This document shows, in pieces, positions 1-9,175 of a stretch of 44,077 nucleotides of DNA. The notes beneath the pieces were generated by a model. That model saw only the letters and a program-made list of their open reading frames with translations. It was not told where the DNA came from and did not search any database. Numbering within the stretch: position 1 is the stretch's first letter; each line of letters opens with the position of its first letter. Made by a program: the position numbers and the translations under genes. Source of the DNA: WLMZ01 sp037139095 (GTDB lineage: Bacteria; Actinomycetota; Acidimicrobiia; Acidimicrobiales; Ilumatobacteraceae); the NCBI GenBank assembly GCA_037139095.1, contig JBAXHD010000019.1, positions 1 to 44,077 of the forward strand. The letters are read 5' to 3'.

Positions 1-683
1 CTGAGCAAGTAGACCGCCATTGGGGCGATGTCTTCGGGCTCGCCATTTTCGGCCAACTGCATGGGCACGTTTGCGCTCATGCGGGTGCGGGCCACAGGAG
101 CAATCACGTTGGCGCGCACGCCGTAGCGCTCGAGGCCAACCGCTGCCGAATACGACAAGCTCACGATGCCGCCCTTGGCTGCTGCGTAGTTGGCTTGGGC
201 CACGGAACCCAATGCCCACACGCCGCTGGTGAAGGCAATGAGGCTGCCGCCTTCGGGCTGCTTACGCATTGCTGCGGCTGCAGCGCGATACACGGTGAAG
301 GTGCCCTTGAGGTGCACGCGGATGACATCGTCGAACTCTTCTTCGCTCATGTTGAACAACATGCGCTCGCGCAAGATGCCCGCTACGCACACGGCTCCGT
401 CGATGCGGCCGTAGGTATCGAGCGCGGCGGTGACGATGCTCTCGCCGCCAGCCATGGTGCCCACGTCGCTGGCGATGGCCACTGCCTCGCCGCCGGCTGC
501 TTTGATCTCAGCAACCACGCTGTCGGCTACCTCGGAGCTTGGCTCGTTGCCGTCCATGCTCACACCGAAGTCGGCCACCACGATGCGGGCGCCCTCGGCT
601 GCCGCAAGCAGTGCAATCGAGCGGCCGATGCCACGGCCGGAACCGGTGATGGCAATGACTTTGTCCTGTAAGTAACCCGACAC
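1..683 (-). CDS. SDR family oxidoreductase (3' end cut by window edge)
   Basis: NAD(P)-dependent short-chain dehydrogenase, probably acting on a hydroxyacyl-CoA or alcohol. I translated it by hand: it begins VSGYLQDKVIAITGSGRGIG with a GTG start and has the cofactor glycine motif TGSGRGIG. Ser, Tyr and Lys of the active site are placed as usual (TSG, then NYAAAKGG). About 227 codons are present and the C-terminus runs off the left edge. An AAGGGG ribosome site lies just upstream of the GTG. It is divergent from the acyl-CoA dehydrogenase at 823, and the intergenic region holds a perfect palindromic operator (769-791) that could control both. The sequence resembles the (3R)-hydroxyacyl-CoA dehydrogenase domain of MFE-2-type proteins; substrate is inferred only. 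Confidence 0.88.
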   Translation of the reverse strand, partial: MSGYLQDKVIAITGSGRGIGRSIALLAAAEGARIVVADFGVSMDGNEPSSEVADSVVAEIKAAGGEAVAIASDVGTMAGGESIVTAALDTYGRIDGAVCVAGILRERMLFNMSEEEFDDVIRVHLKGTFTVYRAAAAAMRKQPEGGSLIAFTSGVWALGSVAQANYAAAKGGIVSLSYSAAVGLERYGVRANVIAPVARTRMSANVPMQLAENGEPEDIAPMAVYLL

Positions 684-768
684 GAAAACCCCTTGTTATC
701 TCTGTGGCGCACCCGCGCCGAACTGCTGCAAACCCGGCCAAGAATTCCGCCAAGAATCCCTCGACAAA

Positions 769-791
769 GTTTCTGACACGGTGTCAGAAAC
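769..791. promoter_or_regulatory. Palindromic operator, site A (TetR-type)
   Basis: A perfect dyad with 11-base arms, GTTTCTGACAC / GTGTCAGAAAC, around a single central G at 780. It lies between the divergent SDR (start 683) and acyl-CoA dehydrogenase (start 823), 31 bases before the latter. The core TCTGAC...GTCAGA recurs at five other promoters in this window. The size and symmetry fit a TetR-family dimer; the protein that binds is inferred. Confidence 0.8.
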
Positions 792-822
792 AAACGTAGC
801 ATCGACTATTCTTGGGTTTCGC

Positions 823-2007
823 ATGCACCTCGCTGAAACTCCAGAACAAGAAAACCTCCGTAAAGAACTCCGCGAATACTTCGCTCAGTTGTTGCCCCAA
901 GAGGTACGCGACAACATGGGCGACAGCGGCGAAGGCAACCCCGAGTTCCGCCGCATCGTGCGCCAGATGGGCACCGATGGTTGGCTCGGCCTCGGTTGGC
1001 CAAAAGAGTTCGGCGGTCAGGGCCGACCACCCACCGACCAGTTCATTCTGTTCGACGAAGTGCAACGCGCACACGCGCCGTTTCCGTTCGTCACGATCAA
1101 CACGGTTGGTCCCACGCTCATTGCCTACGGCACACAGGAGCAAAAGGATCAGTACCTGCCGGGCATCTTGGCCGGCGAGACAAACTTCGCGATTGGTTAC
1201 ACCGAGCCTGAGTCCGGCACCGACCTTGCGTCGCTGCGCACCTCTGCGGTGCTCGATGGCGACGAATGGGTGATCAACGGCAACAAGGTCTACACAAGCG
1301 GCGCCAACCAAGCCGACTACGTGTGGCTGGCCTGTCGCACCGACCCAGAGGCCCCCAAGCACAAGGGCATCTCGATCATCATCGTGCCCACCAATGCACC
1401 TGGCTTTTCGTGGACACCCATCGTCACGGTTGGCGGCAACGTCACAACTGCCACGTACTACACCGATGTGCGCGTGCCCAAGGGCAACGTAGTCAGCGAC
1501 ATCAACCGCGGCTGGCAGCTCATCACCACGCAGCTCAATCACGAGCGCGTTGGCCTCGCAGCGCTCACCGGCCTCACGCACCGTCTCTACGACGACGTCG
1601 TTGCCTGGGCATCGCTCGAGCCATCGGGCGCGGCCAACGATCAGCGCATGCTCGATCTGCCGTGGGTGCAGGCCGACTTCGCGAAGTGCAAGGCCATTCT
1701 CGAGGCCCTCAAGCTAATGAACTGGAAGCTCGTGCGTTCGGTGAACGACGGCACGCTCACTCCGCAGGCATCGTCGTCGGTCAAGGTGTTTGGCACCGAG
1801 CGCGCGGTCGAGGTCTACAAGCTGCTCATCGGAATCCTTGGGCCCTACGGCCACCTTCGCGCTGGCTCGCCCGGCGCAGTGCTGCACGGCGAAGTCGAGC
1901 AAGCTGGCCGCATGGCGCAGATCAATACCTTTGGTGGCGGCGTCAACGAGATTCAACGAGACATCGTGGCCACCGTTGGTCTCGGCATGACTCGCGCCTC
2001 ACGATGA
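823..2007 (+). CDS. Acyl-CoA dehydrogenase family protein
   Basis: FAD-dependent alpha,beta-dehydrogenation of an acyl-CoA thioester, 394 residues, full length for the family. Visible marks are the FAD/substrate segment YTEPESGTDLASL, the VINGNKVYTSGA strand and the C-terminal FGGGVNEIQRDIVA. The usual C-terminal catalytic Glu before GT is replaced by Gly; a Glu in the NHERVG helix may serve instead, as in isovaleryl-CoA-type and mycobacterial steroid enzymes. I chose ATG 823 because an in-frame GTG at 781 would place the start inside the operator palindrome. It overlaps the next gene by ATGA (2004-2007), so the two are probably translated together. Substrate unknown. Confidence 0.9.
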   Translation: MHLAETPEQENLRKELREYFAQLLPQEVRDNMGDSGEGNPEFRRIVRQMGTDGWLGLGWPKEFGGQGRPPTDQFILFDEVQRAHAPFPFVTINTVGPTLIAYGTQEQKDQYLPGILAGETNFAIGYTEPESGTDLASLRTSAVLDGDEWVINGNKVYTSGANQADYVWLACRTDPEAPKHKGISIIIVPTNAPGFSWTPIVTVGGNVTTATYYTDVRVPKGNVVSDINRGWQLITTQLNHERVGLAALTGLTHRLYDDVVAWASLEPSGAANDQRMLDLPWVQADFAKCKAILEALKLMNWKLVRSVNDGTLTPQASSSVKVFGTERAVEVYKLLIGILGPYGHLRAGSPGAVLHGEVEQAGRMAQINTFGGGVNEIQRDIVATVGLGMTRASR

Positions 2008-2903
2008 AGTTTTGGTGCGCCACTGCATTCATGAACACCAACGAGTTGGTGCACATTGCCCAGCTCCTCGATCAAGCCGGATACCACGGTCTGCTCATCA
2101 GCGACCATCTTGCGTATCCGCGTGAGCTCGTCAGCAAGTACCCCTACTCGCCGCATCCCGATGGCAGGCCCATCTGGGCCCCCGAGACATCGTGGCCAGA
2201 TCCGTGGGTGCTCATCGGAGCAATGAGCAGTGTCACCTCGCGGTTGAACTTCACCACCAACATCTACATCGCAGGGCATCGACCCATCTTGCAAGTGGCC
2301 AAAGAAGTGGCCACCGCTGCGGTGCTCTCAAACGGTCGCGTCGCGCTTGGCGTTGGCGCTGGCTGGATGAAAGAAGAGTTCGACCTGCAAGGCCAAGATT
2401 TCTCCAATCGCGGCAAGCGACTCAACGAGATGATCCCCGCACTGCGCGAACTCTGGAAGGGCGGGTGGGTCGAGTGGCACGGCGATTACTACGACATCCC
2501 CGCGCTCACCCTCGAGCCGCATCCGCCAACGCCGGTGCCCATCTATACCGGAGGCCACACCGACGCTGCGCTGAAGCGTGCCGCTCGCTACGCCGACGGC
2601 TGGATCGGTAACGCCTATCCGTGGGCCGAAGCCGCACACCATGTGGGTCGGCTCAAAGAGTTTTTGGCCGCCGAAGATCGTGACACATCGTCGTTCGAGA
2701 TCATCTGTGGCCTCTACGAAATGCCAACGCTCGACATCTACCGCCGCGCCGAAGAAGAGCTCGGTATCACCGGCACTATTTGCATGCCGTGGGCGATGGG
2801 CAACGTGAGCACCGGTGATCGCCGCAACCTCAACGAAGTTGCGGCCGTGTATAAGGGCTACATCGACCAGTTCGCCAACGACATTGTGTGGCCGCTGGCC
2901 TGA
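2004..2903 (+). CDS. LLM class F420-dependent oxidoreductase
   Basis: Luciferase-like TIM-barrel oxidoreductase of 299 residues that should use reduced F420 or flavin. The pattern MKFWCATAFM at the start, ISDHLAYP, SNGRVALGVGAGWMKEEF and the C-terminal ADGWIGNAYPW are typical of the TIGR03619-like group. It follows the acyl-CoA dehydrogenase with a four-base ATGA overlap and shares its promoter and operator. A hydride transfer to an enoyl or keto intermediate of the same pathway would fit, but the substrate cannot be read from sequence. Confidence 0.88.
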   Translation: MKFWCATAFMNTNELVHIAQLLDQAGYHGLLISDHLAYPRELVSKYPYSPHPDGRPIWAPETSWPDPWVLIGAMSSVTSRLNFTTNIYIAGHRPILQVAKEVATAAVLSNGRVALGVGAGWMKEEFDLQGQDFSNRGKRLNEMIPALRELWKGGWVEWHGDYYDIPALTLEPHPPTPVPIYTGGHTDAALKRAARYADGWIGNAYPWAEAAHHVGRLKEFLAAEDRDTSSFEIICGLYEMPTLDIYRRAEEELGITGTICMPWAMGNVSTGDRRNLNEVAAVYKGYIDQFANDIVWPLA

Positions 2904-2904
2904 A

Positions 2905-2927
2905 CTTCTCCAGTGTTACTGGACGAG
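2905..2927. terminator. Hairpin between convergent genes
   Basis: TCCAGT-GTT-ACTGGA (2909-2923) forms a six-base stem with a three-base loop, extendable through one mismatch. It sits in the 39-base gap between the convergent LLM gene and aldehyde dehydrogenase. There is no T-run, so it is a weak terminator candidate for either strand. Confidence 0.4.
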
Positions 2928-2942
2928 AACGAGTGACTGGCC

Positions 2943-4403
2943 TCAGCCGGGCCAGACGATGGTCTGCATTTCGGTGTAGGCAATCATGCCGAAGTCGCCG
3001 CCGTCGCGACCCACGCCGCTCATCTTGAAACCACCAAACGGCGCGTCGTGATTGCGCTGGGCGGTGTTGATACCCACGTTGCCGCTGCGCAGTTGCTTGG
3101 CAGTGCGATAGGCGCGGTCGCTGTCGGTGCTGAACACGTAGTCGTACAAACCAAAGTCGGTGCTGTTCGCAATCGAGATGGCTTCGTCGTCTTCATCGAA
3201 CGGAACAACCACAACCACGGGCCCGAAGATTTCTTCCTGCACCGCGGTCATGCCTTGACGGCAACCGGCGAGCAGGGTTGGCGCAACGTAGAAGCCGCGC
3301 TCCATATGGGCTGGACGGCGACCATCGACGACGATCTCGGCGCCTTCGTTGGCGCCCGCAGCTATGTATCCCTCGATGCGGTCGCGCTGTGCCGCCGAGA
3401 TCACCGGGCCCACCAGAGTGTCGGCAGCCGTGGGATCGCCCACCTTGAGATGTGACGCATAGGTGGTGAGCCGCGTGACGAGTTCGTCGTAGCGGCTGCG
3501 GTGCACGATGGCGCGGGTTGGGGCGGTGCAGATCTGGCCGGTGTGGAATGACCACACGCTGCCGATGGCGCCAACGGCTACATCGAGGTTGGCGTCGGCG
3601 AGCACGAGGCCCGCACCCTTGCCGCCAAGCTCGAGCAGCAGACGCTTCATGGTCTTGCCACCAGCTTCGAAGATGCGCTCGCCTACTCCGGTAGAGCCGG
3701 TGAAGCTGACCATGTCGACGTCGCGGGTTTCGGTGAGCGCAACCGACGGTTCTGGACGCGACGAGGTGATCACGTTGACGACACCAGCTGGGAAACCGAC
3801 TTCGTGCATGATCTCGGCGAGTTCGATGACAGCAAGCGGATCTTGTGGCGCTGGCTTCATCACGACCGTGCAACCCACGGCCAGCGCCGGAGCGATCTTG
3901 CCGACCATGTTCACGAGCGGGAAGTTGTAGGGCGAGATACATGCCACGACACCAACAGGCTGACGATTAACGACAGCGCCGATGAGTCCGCCTGGGGCGA
4001 GGGGAGTGGCCTGAGTTGGCGAAGGCGCGAGGGGAATGTTGAGGTCTTTCATTGCGCCGCGTGAGTAGCGCTCGAAGCGCTCGATGGCCACGGGAACTTG
4101 CATGCGCGAACCCACGGTTGCGGTAGCACCGGTTTCGCTGATGATGAGCGGCACGAGATCGCCTGCGCGCTCGCGCAGTTTGGTGGTGACCGCATCGAGC
4201 AGGCGGGCGCGCTCGGCGGGAGGAGTGTTGGCCCACTTGGGGAATGCCTCTTGCGCAGCGCGTGCGGCCGCCAGCGCTTGATCTACCGAGGCCTCAGGCG
4301 CTTCGCCCACGATCTCTTCGGTGGCTGGGTTCACGATGCTGTACGTGCCGTTGGCTCCGTCGACCCATTCGCCGCCGATCAACAATCGATAGTGCTTCGA
4401 CAT
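2943..4403 (-). CDS. NAD(P)-dependent aldehyde dehydrogenase
   Basis: Oxidises an aldehyde to an acid, 486 residues, full length. The catalytic Cys292 lies in GQICTAPTRAI, the general base Glu258 in LLLELGGKG, the oxyanion Asn160 in SPYNFP, and the cofactor Lys183 in VMKPAPQDP. It starts at ATG 4403 and is divergent from the amidohydrolase at 4514. The space between them contains the strongest palindrome of the window (4474-4500). The aldehyde substrate is unknown; oxidation of an aldehyde made by the zinc alcohol dehydrogenase at 25392-26495 is a possible link because both sit in operator-preceded transcription units. Confidence 0.93.
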   Translation of the reverse strand: MSKHYRLLIGGEWVDGANGTYSIVNPATEEIVGEAPEASVDQALAAARAAQEAFPKWANTPPAERARLLDAVTTKLRERAGDLVPLIISETGATATVGSRMQVPVAIERFERYSRGAMKDLNIPLAPSPTQATPLAPGGLIGAVVNRQPVGVVACISPYNFPLVNMVGKIAPALAVGCTVVMKPAPQDPLAVIELAEIMHEVGFPAGVVNVITSSRPEPSVALTETRDVDMVSFTGSTGVGERIFEAGGKTMKRLLLELGGKGAGLVLADANLDVAVGAIGSVWSFHTGQICTAPTRAIVHRSRYDELVTRLTTYASHLKVGDPTAADTLVGPVISAAQRDRIEGYIAAGANEGAEIVVDGRRPAHMERGFYVAPTLLAGCRQGMTAVQEEIFGPVVVVVPFDEDDEAISIANSTDFGLYDYVFSTDSDRAYRTAKQLRSGNVGINTAQRNHDAPFGGFKMSGVGRDGGDFGMIAYTEMQTIVWPG

Positions 4404-4473
4404 GTCGTGTCCCCCTCTTGAGTGCTCACGTGATGAGCGGTTCTTCGTGGCCCATCTGAGGCCGTCGTCAGTC

Positions 4474-4500
4474 TAGAATCTGACGGTCCGTCAGATTCTA
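4474..4500. promoter_or_regulatory. Palindromic operator, site B (TetR-type)
   Basis: Perfect dyad with 13-base arms, TAGAATCTGACGG and CCGTCAGATTCTA, about a central T at 4487. It is the longest of the six related sites. It lies between divergent aldehyde dehydrogenase (start 4403) and amidohydrolase (start 4514), ending 13 bases before the latter, where bound protein would block initiation. Confidence 0.82.
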
Positions 4501-4513
4501 ATGGGGAGCTCCA

Positions 4514-6250
4514 ATGGAGAGCAGGGCAATGCTCGATCTCATCGTTACAGGTGGCACGGTGATCGATGGCACTGGTGCAGCAGCAGTGGTAGCCGACATC
4601 GGCGTGCGCGATGGCCGCATCGTTGCGATCGGAACAATCACCGAATCAGCCACCGAAGTGTTCGATGCCACCGGCCTCGTTGTTGCTCCGGGCATCGTGG
4701 ATCCGCACACGCACTACGACGCTCAGTTGCTGTGGGACCCCACCGCAAGCCCATCGAGCAACCATGGCGTCACCACAGTGATCGGCGGCAACTGCGGCTT
4801 CACGTTGGCTCCGTTACTTCCGGGTGATGCCGACTATCTGCGCAAGATGATGGCCAAGGTCGAGGGCATGCCACTGGCGGCGCTCGAACACGGCACCGAC
4901 TGGAGCTGGGAAACCTTCGCCGAGTACCTCGGTCGCCTCGAGGGCAACATCTCGGTCAACGCCGGGTTCCTCGTGGGTCACTGTGCGATCCGCCGATACG
5001 TGATGGGTGGCGAAGCCGTCGGCAGCGCCGCCGACCCCGCTCAGGTTGAAGCCATGCGCGCCGAGTTGGCCGCAGCAATTCGTGCCGGTGCCCTCGGGTT
5101 CTCGTTTACCAACAGCACCTCTCACAGCGACGGCGAGGGCGAACCGGTAGCGAGTCGTTGGGCCACACCCGACGAACTCATCGCGCTGTGCGAAGAGACC
5201 GGCTTGCACGAAGGCACCACGCTTGAGGGCATCGTGCCCGGCTGCCTCGATCAATTTGCCGACGACGAAATCGAACTGCTCGGGCGCATGAGCGCTGCCG
5301 CCAACCGACCCATGAACTGGAACGTGTTGTCAGTGGATTCGCGTGTTCCCGAGCGTGTGCCGCGCCAGGTGCTCGCCAGCGATCGCGCTAGCGAACTTGG
5401 CGGTCGCGTCGTGGCGCTCACCATGCCGGTGCAGGTTCCTATGAACATGAGCTTCGCTACGTTCTGCGGTCTGTGGCTCATCCCGGGTTGGCAGCAGGTG
5501 CTTGGCGTGCCCGTGGCCGAGCGCGTTGCTCGGCTCCGCGATGCCGACACCCGCGTGCGCCTGCTCGAACTGTCGCAGTCGCCCGCAGCGGGCGTGTTCC
5601 GTCGTCTCGCCGACTGGAGCGAGTACGTCATCGGAGACACATATTCACCAGCCAACGAGGGCCTCAAGGGTCGCACAGTCAAAGACATTGCGGCCGAGCG
5701 CGGCTGCAGCAACTTCGGCACCTTGCTCGACATTGTGTGCGCCGACGATTGCCGCACGGTGTTGTGGCCCACCCCGCAAGACGACGATGCCGAGTCGTGG
5801 CGCATGCGTGCCGAACTTTGGAACGATCCCCGGGCAATGATCGGCGGCAGCGACGCAGGCGCTCACCTCGATCGCATGTGCGGGGCGCCGTATCCCACCC
5901 GCTTCCTGGCCGACTGCATTCGCGGACGTCAGCTGATCTCAATTGAGCGCGCCGTGCAGTTGATGACATCGGCTCCGGCCGAACTGTTTGGTTTGCGCGA
6001 TCGCGGCGTGCTGCGCGAAGGCGCTCTCGCCGACATCTTCATCTTCGACCCCGCCACCGTCGACAGCGATCAGGCTGCCTTGGTTGTCGACCTTCCGGGC
6101 GACTCGGCTCGACTCACCGCTGGCTCGCAAGGCGTTGCCCGCGTGTTTGTGAATGGCGTGTCGATTATCGAAAATGGTCAACCCACCGGGGCAACTCCCG
6201 GAACCGTGCTGCACAGTGGGCGCGATACACAAACCGTTACGGCACGCTGA
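4514..6250 (+). CDS. Amidohydrolase family 3 protein, D-aminoacylase-like
   Basis: Metal-dependent hydrolase of 578 residues resembling N-acyl-D-amino-acid deacylases. The N-terminal LIVTGGTVIDGTGAA strand and the metal motif DPHTHYDAQLLWDP are clear, and the GGSDAGAHLDRMCGAPYPT segment carries the late Asp/His expected in this fold. The start at 4514 has GGGGAG five bases upstream; ATG 4529 (MLDLIVTGG) is an alternative. It is followed after 7 bases by an enoyl-CoA hydratase. In catabolic clusters of this kind such proteins may hydrolyse amide or cyclic intermediates rather than D-amino acids; substrate unproven. Confidence 0.87.
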   Translation: MESRAMLDLIVTGGTVIDGTGAAAVVADIGVRDGRIVAIGTITESATEVFDATGLVVAPGIVDPHTHYDAQLLWDPTASPSSNHGVTTVIGGNCGFTLAPLLPGDADYLRKMMAKVEGMPLAALEHGTDWSWETFAEYLGRLEGNISVNAGFLVGHCAIRRYVMGGEAVGSAADPAQVEAMRAELAAAIRAGALGFSFTNSTSHSDGEGEPVASRWATPDELIALCEETGLHEGTTLEGIVPGCLDQFADDEIELLGRMSAAANRPMNWNVLSVDSRVPERVPRQVLASDRASELGGRVVALTMPVQVPMNMSFATFCGLWLIPGWQQVLGVPVAERVARLRDADTRVRLLELSQSPAAGVFRRLADWSEYVIGDTYSPANEGLKGRTVKDIAAERGCSNFGTLLDIVCADDCRTVLWPTPQDDDAESWRMRAELWNDPRAMIGGSDAGAHLDRMCGAPYPTRFLADCIRGRQLISIERAVQLMTSAPAELFGLRDRGVLREGALADIFIFDPATVDSDQAALVVDLPGDSARLTAGSQGVARVFVNGVSIIENGQPTGATPGTVLHSGRDTQTVTAR

Positions 6251-6257
6251 AAGGCGC

Positions 6258-7079
6258 ATGATGACCGACACCGATGACCTCCTGTATAGCTGTGAAGACG
6301 GCATTGCCCGCATCACGCTGAACCGCCCCGATGCGGCCAACGCACTCACGCCCGATCAGCGCAACCATCTCATCGAACTTTTCGAAGCGGCCAGCGGCGA
6401 CCTCAATGTGCGCGTCGTTGTGCTCACCGCGAACGGCAAGCACTTTTGCACGGGTGCCGATCTGAGAGTGTCTCGCATCCCCGAGTCGCCGCGACCCGAA
6501 GGTGCACCCGAGCGTTCAATGGGCGACGTGGGCCGCAACATCAAGCGCGGAGCGCAGCGTCTCGTGAGCAGCATTCTCGATTGCGAGAAGCCCGTGATCT
6601 GCGCTGTCAACGGAACCGCTGCGGGCATTGGTGCTCACATCGCGCTGGCGTGCGACCTCATCATCGCCGCCGATTCCAGCCGCTTCATCGAGGTGTTCGT
6701 GCGCCGTGGCATTACGCCCGATGGCGGTGGCGCCTACTTGCTGCCGCGCATGATTGGTCTGCCCAAGGCAAAAGAACTGATCTTCCTTGGCGACGATCTT
6801 TCGGCCACCGATGCCGAGCGCATTGGCCTGATCAACAAAGTGGTTCCCGCCGCCGATCTCGCCTCAGCCGCCACCGAGTGGGCGGCGCGTTTGGCCAATG
6901 GCCCCACCAAGGCCGTGTCGCTGGCGAAGTGGTTACTCAACCGTTCGCTCGACAGCGACCGCAAGGCTGCGTTCGAAGACGAGGCGTGGGCGCAAGAGTT
7001 GGCGAGCCAGACCGAAGACTTCAAAGAGGGCGTCGCTGCGTTTATCGAACGCCGCGAGGTTCAGTTCCGCGGTTGGTAG
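6258..7079 (+). CDS. Enoyl-CoA hydratase/isomerase family protein
   Basis: Crotonase-fold enzyme of 273 residues that should hydrate or isomerise an enoyl-CoA. Evidence: the ITLNRPDAANALTP start, the first oxyanion loop HFCTGADL, the second loop NGTAAGIGAHIALACDL, and GITPDGGGAYLLPRM with Asp155 at the position often acidic in this family. The start is ATG 6258 (or 6261), preceded by AAAGG, 7 bases after the amidohydrolase stop, so it is in the same operon under site B. Its last 19 bases overlap the end of the convergent molybdopterin oxidoreductase. Confidence 0.93.
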   Translation: MMTDTDDLLYSCEDGIARITLNRPDAANALTPDQRNHLIELFEAASGDLNVRVVVLTANGKHFCTGADLRVSRIPESPRPEGAPERSMGDVGRNIKRGAQRLVSSILDCEKPVICAVNGTAAGIGAHIALACDLIIAADSSRFIEVFVRRGITPDGGGAYLLPRMIGLPKAKELIFLGDDLSATDAERIGLINKVVPAADLASAATEWAARLANGPTKAVSLAKWLLNRSLDSDRKAAFEDEAWAQELASQTEDFKEGVAAFIERREVQFRGW

Positions 7080-9106
7080 GCGCTGATTCGCACGCGGTTG
7101 TCGTGATACACGGCGCCGCTACCCATGTCGCTGTCGCGTTCGGCCACGGTGACATTCACTGAGTGGCCATCGCTAAACGCCTTTGTCCATGCGCCTTTGG
7201 CGGTTACCGCAACCCCGGGTCGGGCCGCAGGGCCGACAACGAGTCGCGCTACAAATGAACCGCGACTGTTGCCCACCGATACGAGTTCGCCATGTACTAG
7301 TGCCTGCTGCGCTGCGTCGTGCTCGCATACGGTGACCGTGGGTTCGCCGCTGCGCTCGATGTTGCGGTCGATACCAGCGAAGACCGAGTTCACGTAGAAG
7401 TGGCTGGCCGGCGAAACAAGCGCGAATGTTCCGGGTTCGTCGTTGGCGGCCTCTGCCGGCGGACGAAAGTTGGGAAGGCGCCCGTGCCCATCGCGTTCGG
7501 CGCGATCTGAGGCGAACTCGAACCGACCCGACGCAGTAGCGAAGCGCGTTGCGAAGGGCGAGTAGGCCTCGGTGCCAGGGATACGTAGCCAACCCGCGGC
7601 GCGCAACTCGGCCACGCCGATGCCGGCCTCGCGCCACAGCGGCGCATCGAGCAGATCGGCCGCGAGCTCGAGATCGGTAGCAAACAGTGCGGGTTCGGTG
7701 AGGCCCATTGCTGCGGCGAGGCGACGCATGAATTCGGTCTTACTGAGGCACTCACCGGGTGGCTGCACCGCTGGTTCGTTCCAGTTGAGATACAGGTGTC
7801 CGAACGACTCCATGATCTCGGTGTGTTCGGTCTGCAAGGTAGACGGCAGCAACAAGTCGGCGTACGCCGCAGTGTCGGTCTGGTAGGCATCGAACACCAC
7901 GGTGAACAGGTCGTCGCGTGACAGTTGCTCGCGCACCAGGCTCTGGTCAGGGTTCGACACCATTGGGTTGGCGCCCATCACGAACAACGCCTTCACATTG
8001 GCATCGGCTCGCTGCAGCTCGCGACCCAATCGGGTCATCACCAACGTCTGACGCTCGCCGGTGCGCAGGTCGGGTCGAGACAGTTTGTAGCCGTTGAGCA
8101 TGTAGGCATCGGAGGTGCTGTAAACAAGCCCACCGCCGCGTCGGCCATAGTCGCCGCTGAGCGCGGGCAGGCACGAGATCACACGAGCGGTCTGACCGCC
8201 ATGGCTGTGGCGTTGCATGCCCTGGCCGAGCTTGATGGCCATTGGTCGCGTGCTTGCCATGCGCCTGCCGAGGTCGATGATCACCTCGGCTGGTATGTCG
8301 CAGATCTCGGCCACGCGCTGGGGCGAGTACTCGGCGAGCGAGTCCTCGAAGGCGGCCCATCCCGACGTGCGGTCGGCCAAGAAACGACTGTCGACACCTT
8401 CGTTGGCGATCACGTGGCAGAGCCCCAAGGCCAGTGCGGCATCGGTGCCCACGCGCGGTGCGATGTGTTGATCGGATCGCTCGGCTGTGCGGTGTCGCAC
8501 TGGGTCGATGGCCACCACGTATGCACCATCGGTGCGGGCCTGCTCAATGAACGGCCACAGGTGCTGATTCGAGGTGAGCGTGTTGGACCCCCACAACACG
8601 ATGAGCTTGGAGTGCACTACGTCTTCGGGATCCATGCCTGCGGCCGAACCTGAGCTGTAGCTCATCCCGAGGTGGCCCGAGATTGAGCAGATGCTGGTGT
8701 GGTGGCGTGCTGCGCCGATGGCGTTCCAGAAACGGTGTGGCGCCCCGCAACCCTGCAGGTAGCCCACAGTGCCGGTGCCGTCGAACGGCCAGATTGAGTC
8801 GCCGCCGTGCTCGGCGATGATGCCGCTGAGACTGTTGGCCATCGTGGTGAGCGCTTCGTCCCACGAGATGCGATCGAACTGTGCTGAGCCCTTGGGGCCC
8901 ACTCGTTTCATGGGGTAGAGCAGTCGCGACGGATCGTTGCTGAACTCGAGATACGGGTTCACCTTCACGCACAGCCCGCCGCGGGTGTGCGGATGATCGG
9001 CGTTACCGCGAAGCTTCACCGCCTGACCGTTGTCGTTCACCGTGACGACCCAACTGCACGCATCTGGGCAATCGAGAGGACAGGCTCCAATGACGTCGGT
9101 TGGCAC
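7061..9106 (-). CDS. Molybdopterin-dependent oxidoreductase with one [4Fe-4S] cluster
   Basis: Large soluble molybdopterin oxidoreductase of the DMSO-reductase/formate-dehydrogenase superfamily, 681 residues. Cys9, 13, 17 (CPLDCPDAC) and 46 (GGLCVKVN) form the N-terminal cluster site. Later parts show the molybdopterin fold (LIVLWGSN, VMGANPMVSNPDQ, DLLLPSTLQTEHTEI) and the C-terminal dinucleotide-binding domain. Cys140 in the TSICS segment is a possible molybdenum ligand. No twin-arginine signal and no iron-sulfur or membrane partner is encoded beside it, so it is probably cytoplasmic and stand-alone. It is divergent from the ligase at 9176 across 69 bases. Reaction unknown. Confidence 0.9.
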   Translation of the reverse strand: MPTDVIGACPLDCPDACSWVVTVNDNGQAVKLRGNADHPHTRGGLCVKVNPYLEFSNDPSRLLYPMKRVGPKGSAQFDRISWDEALTTMANSLSGIIAEHGGDSIWPFDGTGTVGYLQGCGAPHRFWNAIGAARHHTSICSISGHLGMSYSSGSAAGMDPEDVVHSKLIVLWGSNTLTSNQHLWPFIEQARTDGAYVVAIDPVRHRTAERSDQHIAPRVGTDAALALGLCHVIANEGVDSRFLADRTSGWAAFEDSLAEYSPQRVAEICDIPAEVIIDLGRRMASTRPMAIKLGQGMQRHSHGGQTARVISCLPALSGDYGRRGGGLVYSTSDAYMLNGYKLSRPDLRTGERQTLVMTRLGRELQRADANVKALFVMGANPMVSNPDQSLVREQLSRDDLFTVVFDAYQTDTAAYADLLLPSTLQTEHTEIMESFGHLYLNWNEPAVQPPGECLSKTEFMRRLAAAMGLTEPALFATDLELAADLLDAPLWREAGIGVAELRAAGWLRIPGTEAYSPFATRFATASGRFEFASDRAERDGHGRLPNFRPPAEAANDEPGTFALVSPASHFYVNSVFAGIDRNIERSGEPTVTVCEHDAAQQALVHGELVSVGNSRGSFVARLVVGPAARPGVAVTAKGAWTKAFSDGHSVNVTVAERDSDMGSGAVYHDNRVRISAYQPRN

Positions 9107-9175
9107 GCAGTTATCGTTGCCGGGGAGCCGGCGAATTGCAACCGAATTCGCCGCACTGACGTAACATCACCCATC

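Noticed and set aside
784..1581. 265-residue frame opposite the acyl-CoA dehydrogenase
   Set aside because: Complement of a well-supported gene; no domain and atypical composition.
1266..2003. Extension of the LLM oxidoreductase back to 1266
   Set aside because: The extra segment is Arg/His-rich shadow of the acyl-CoA dehydrogenase frame; ATG 2004 gives the usual family start.
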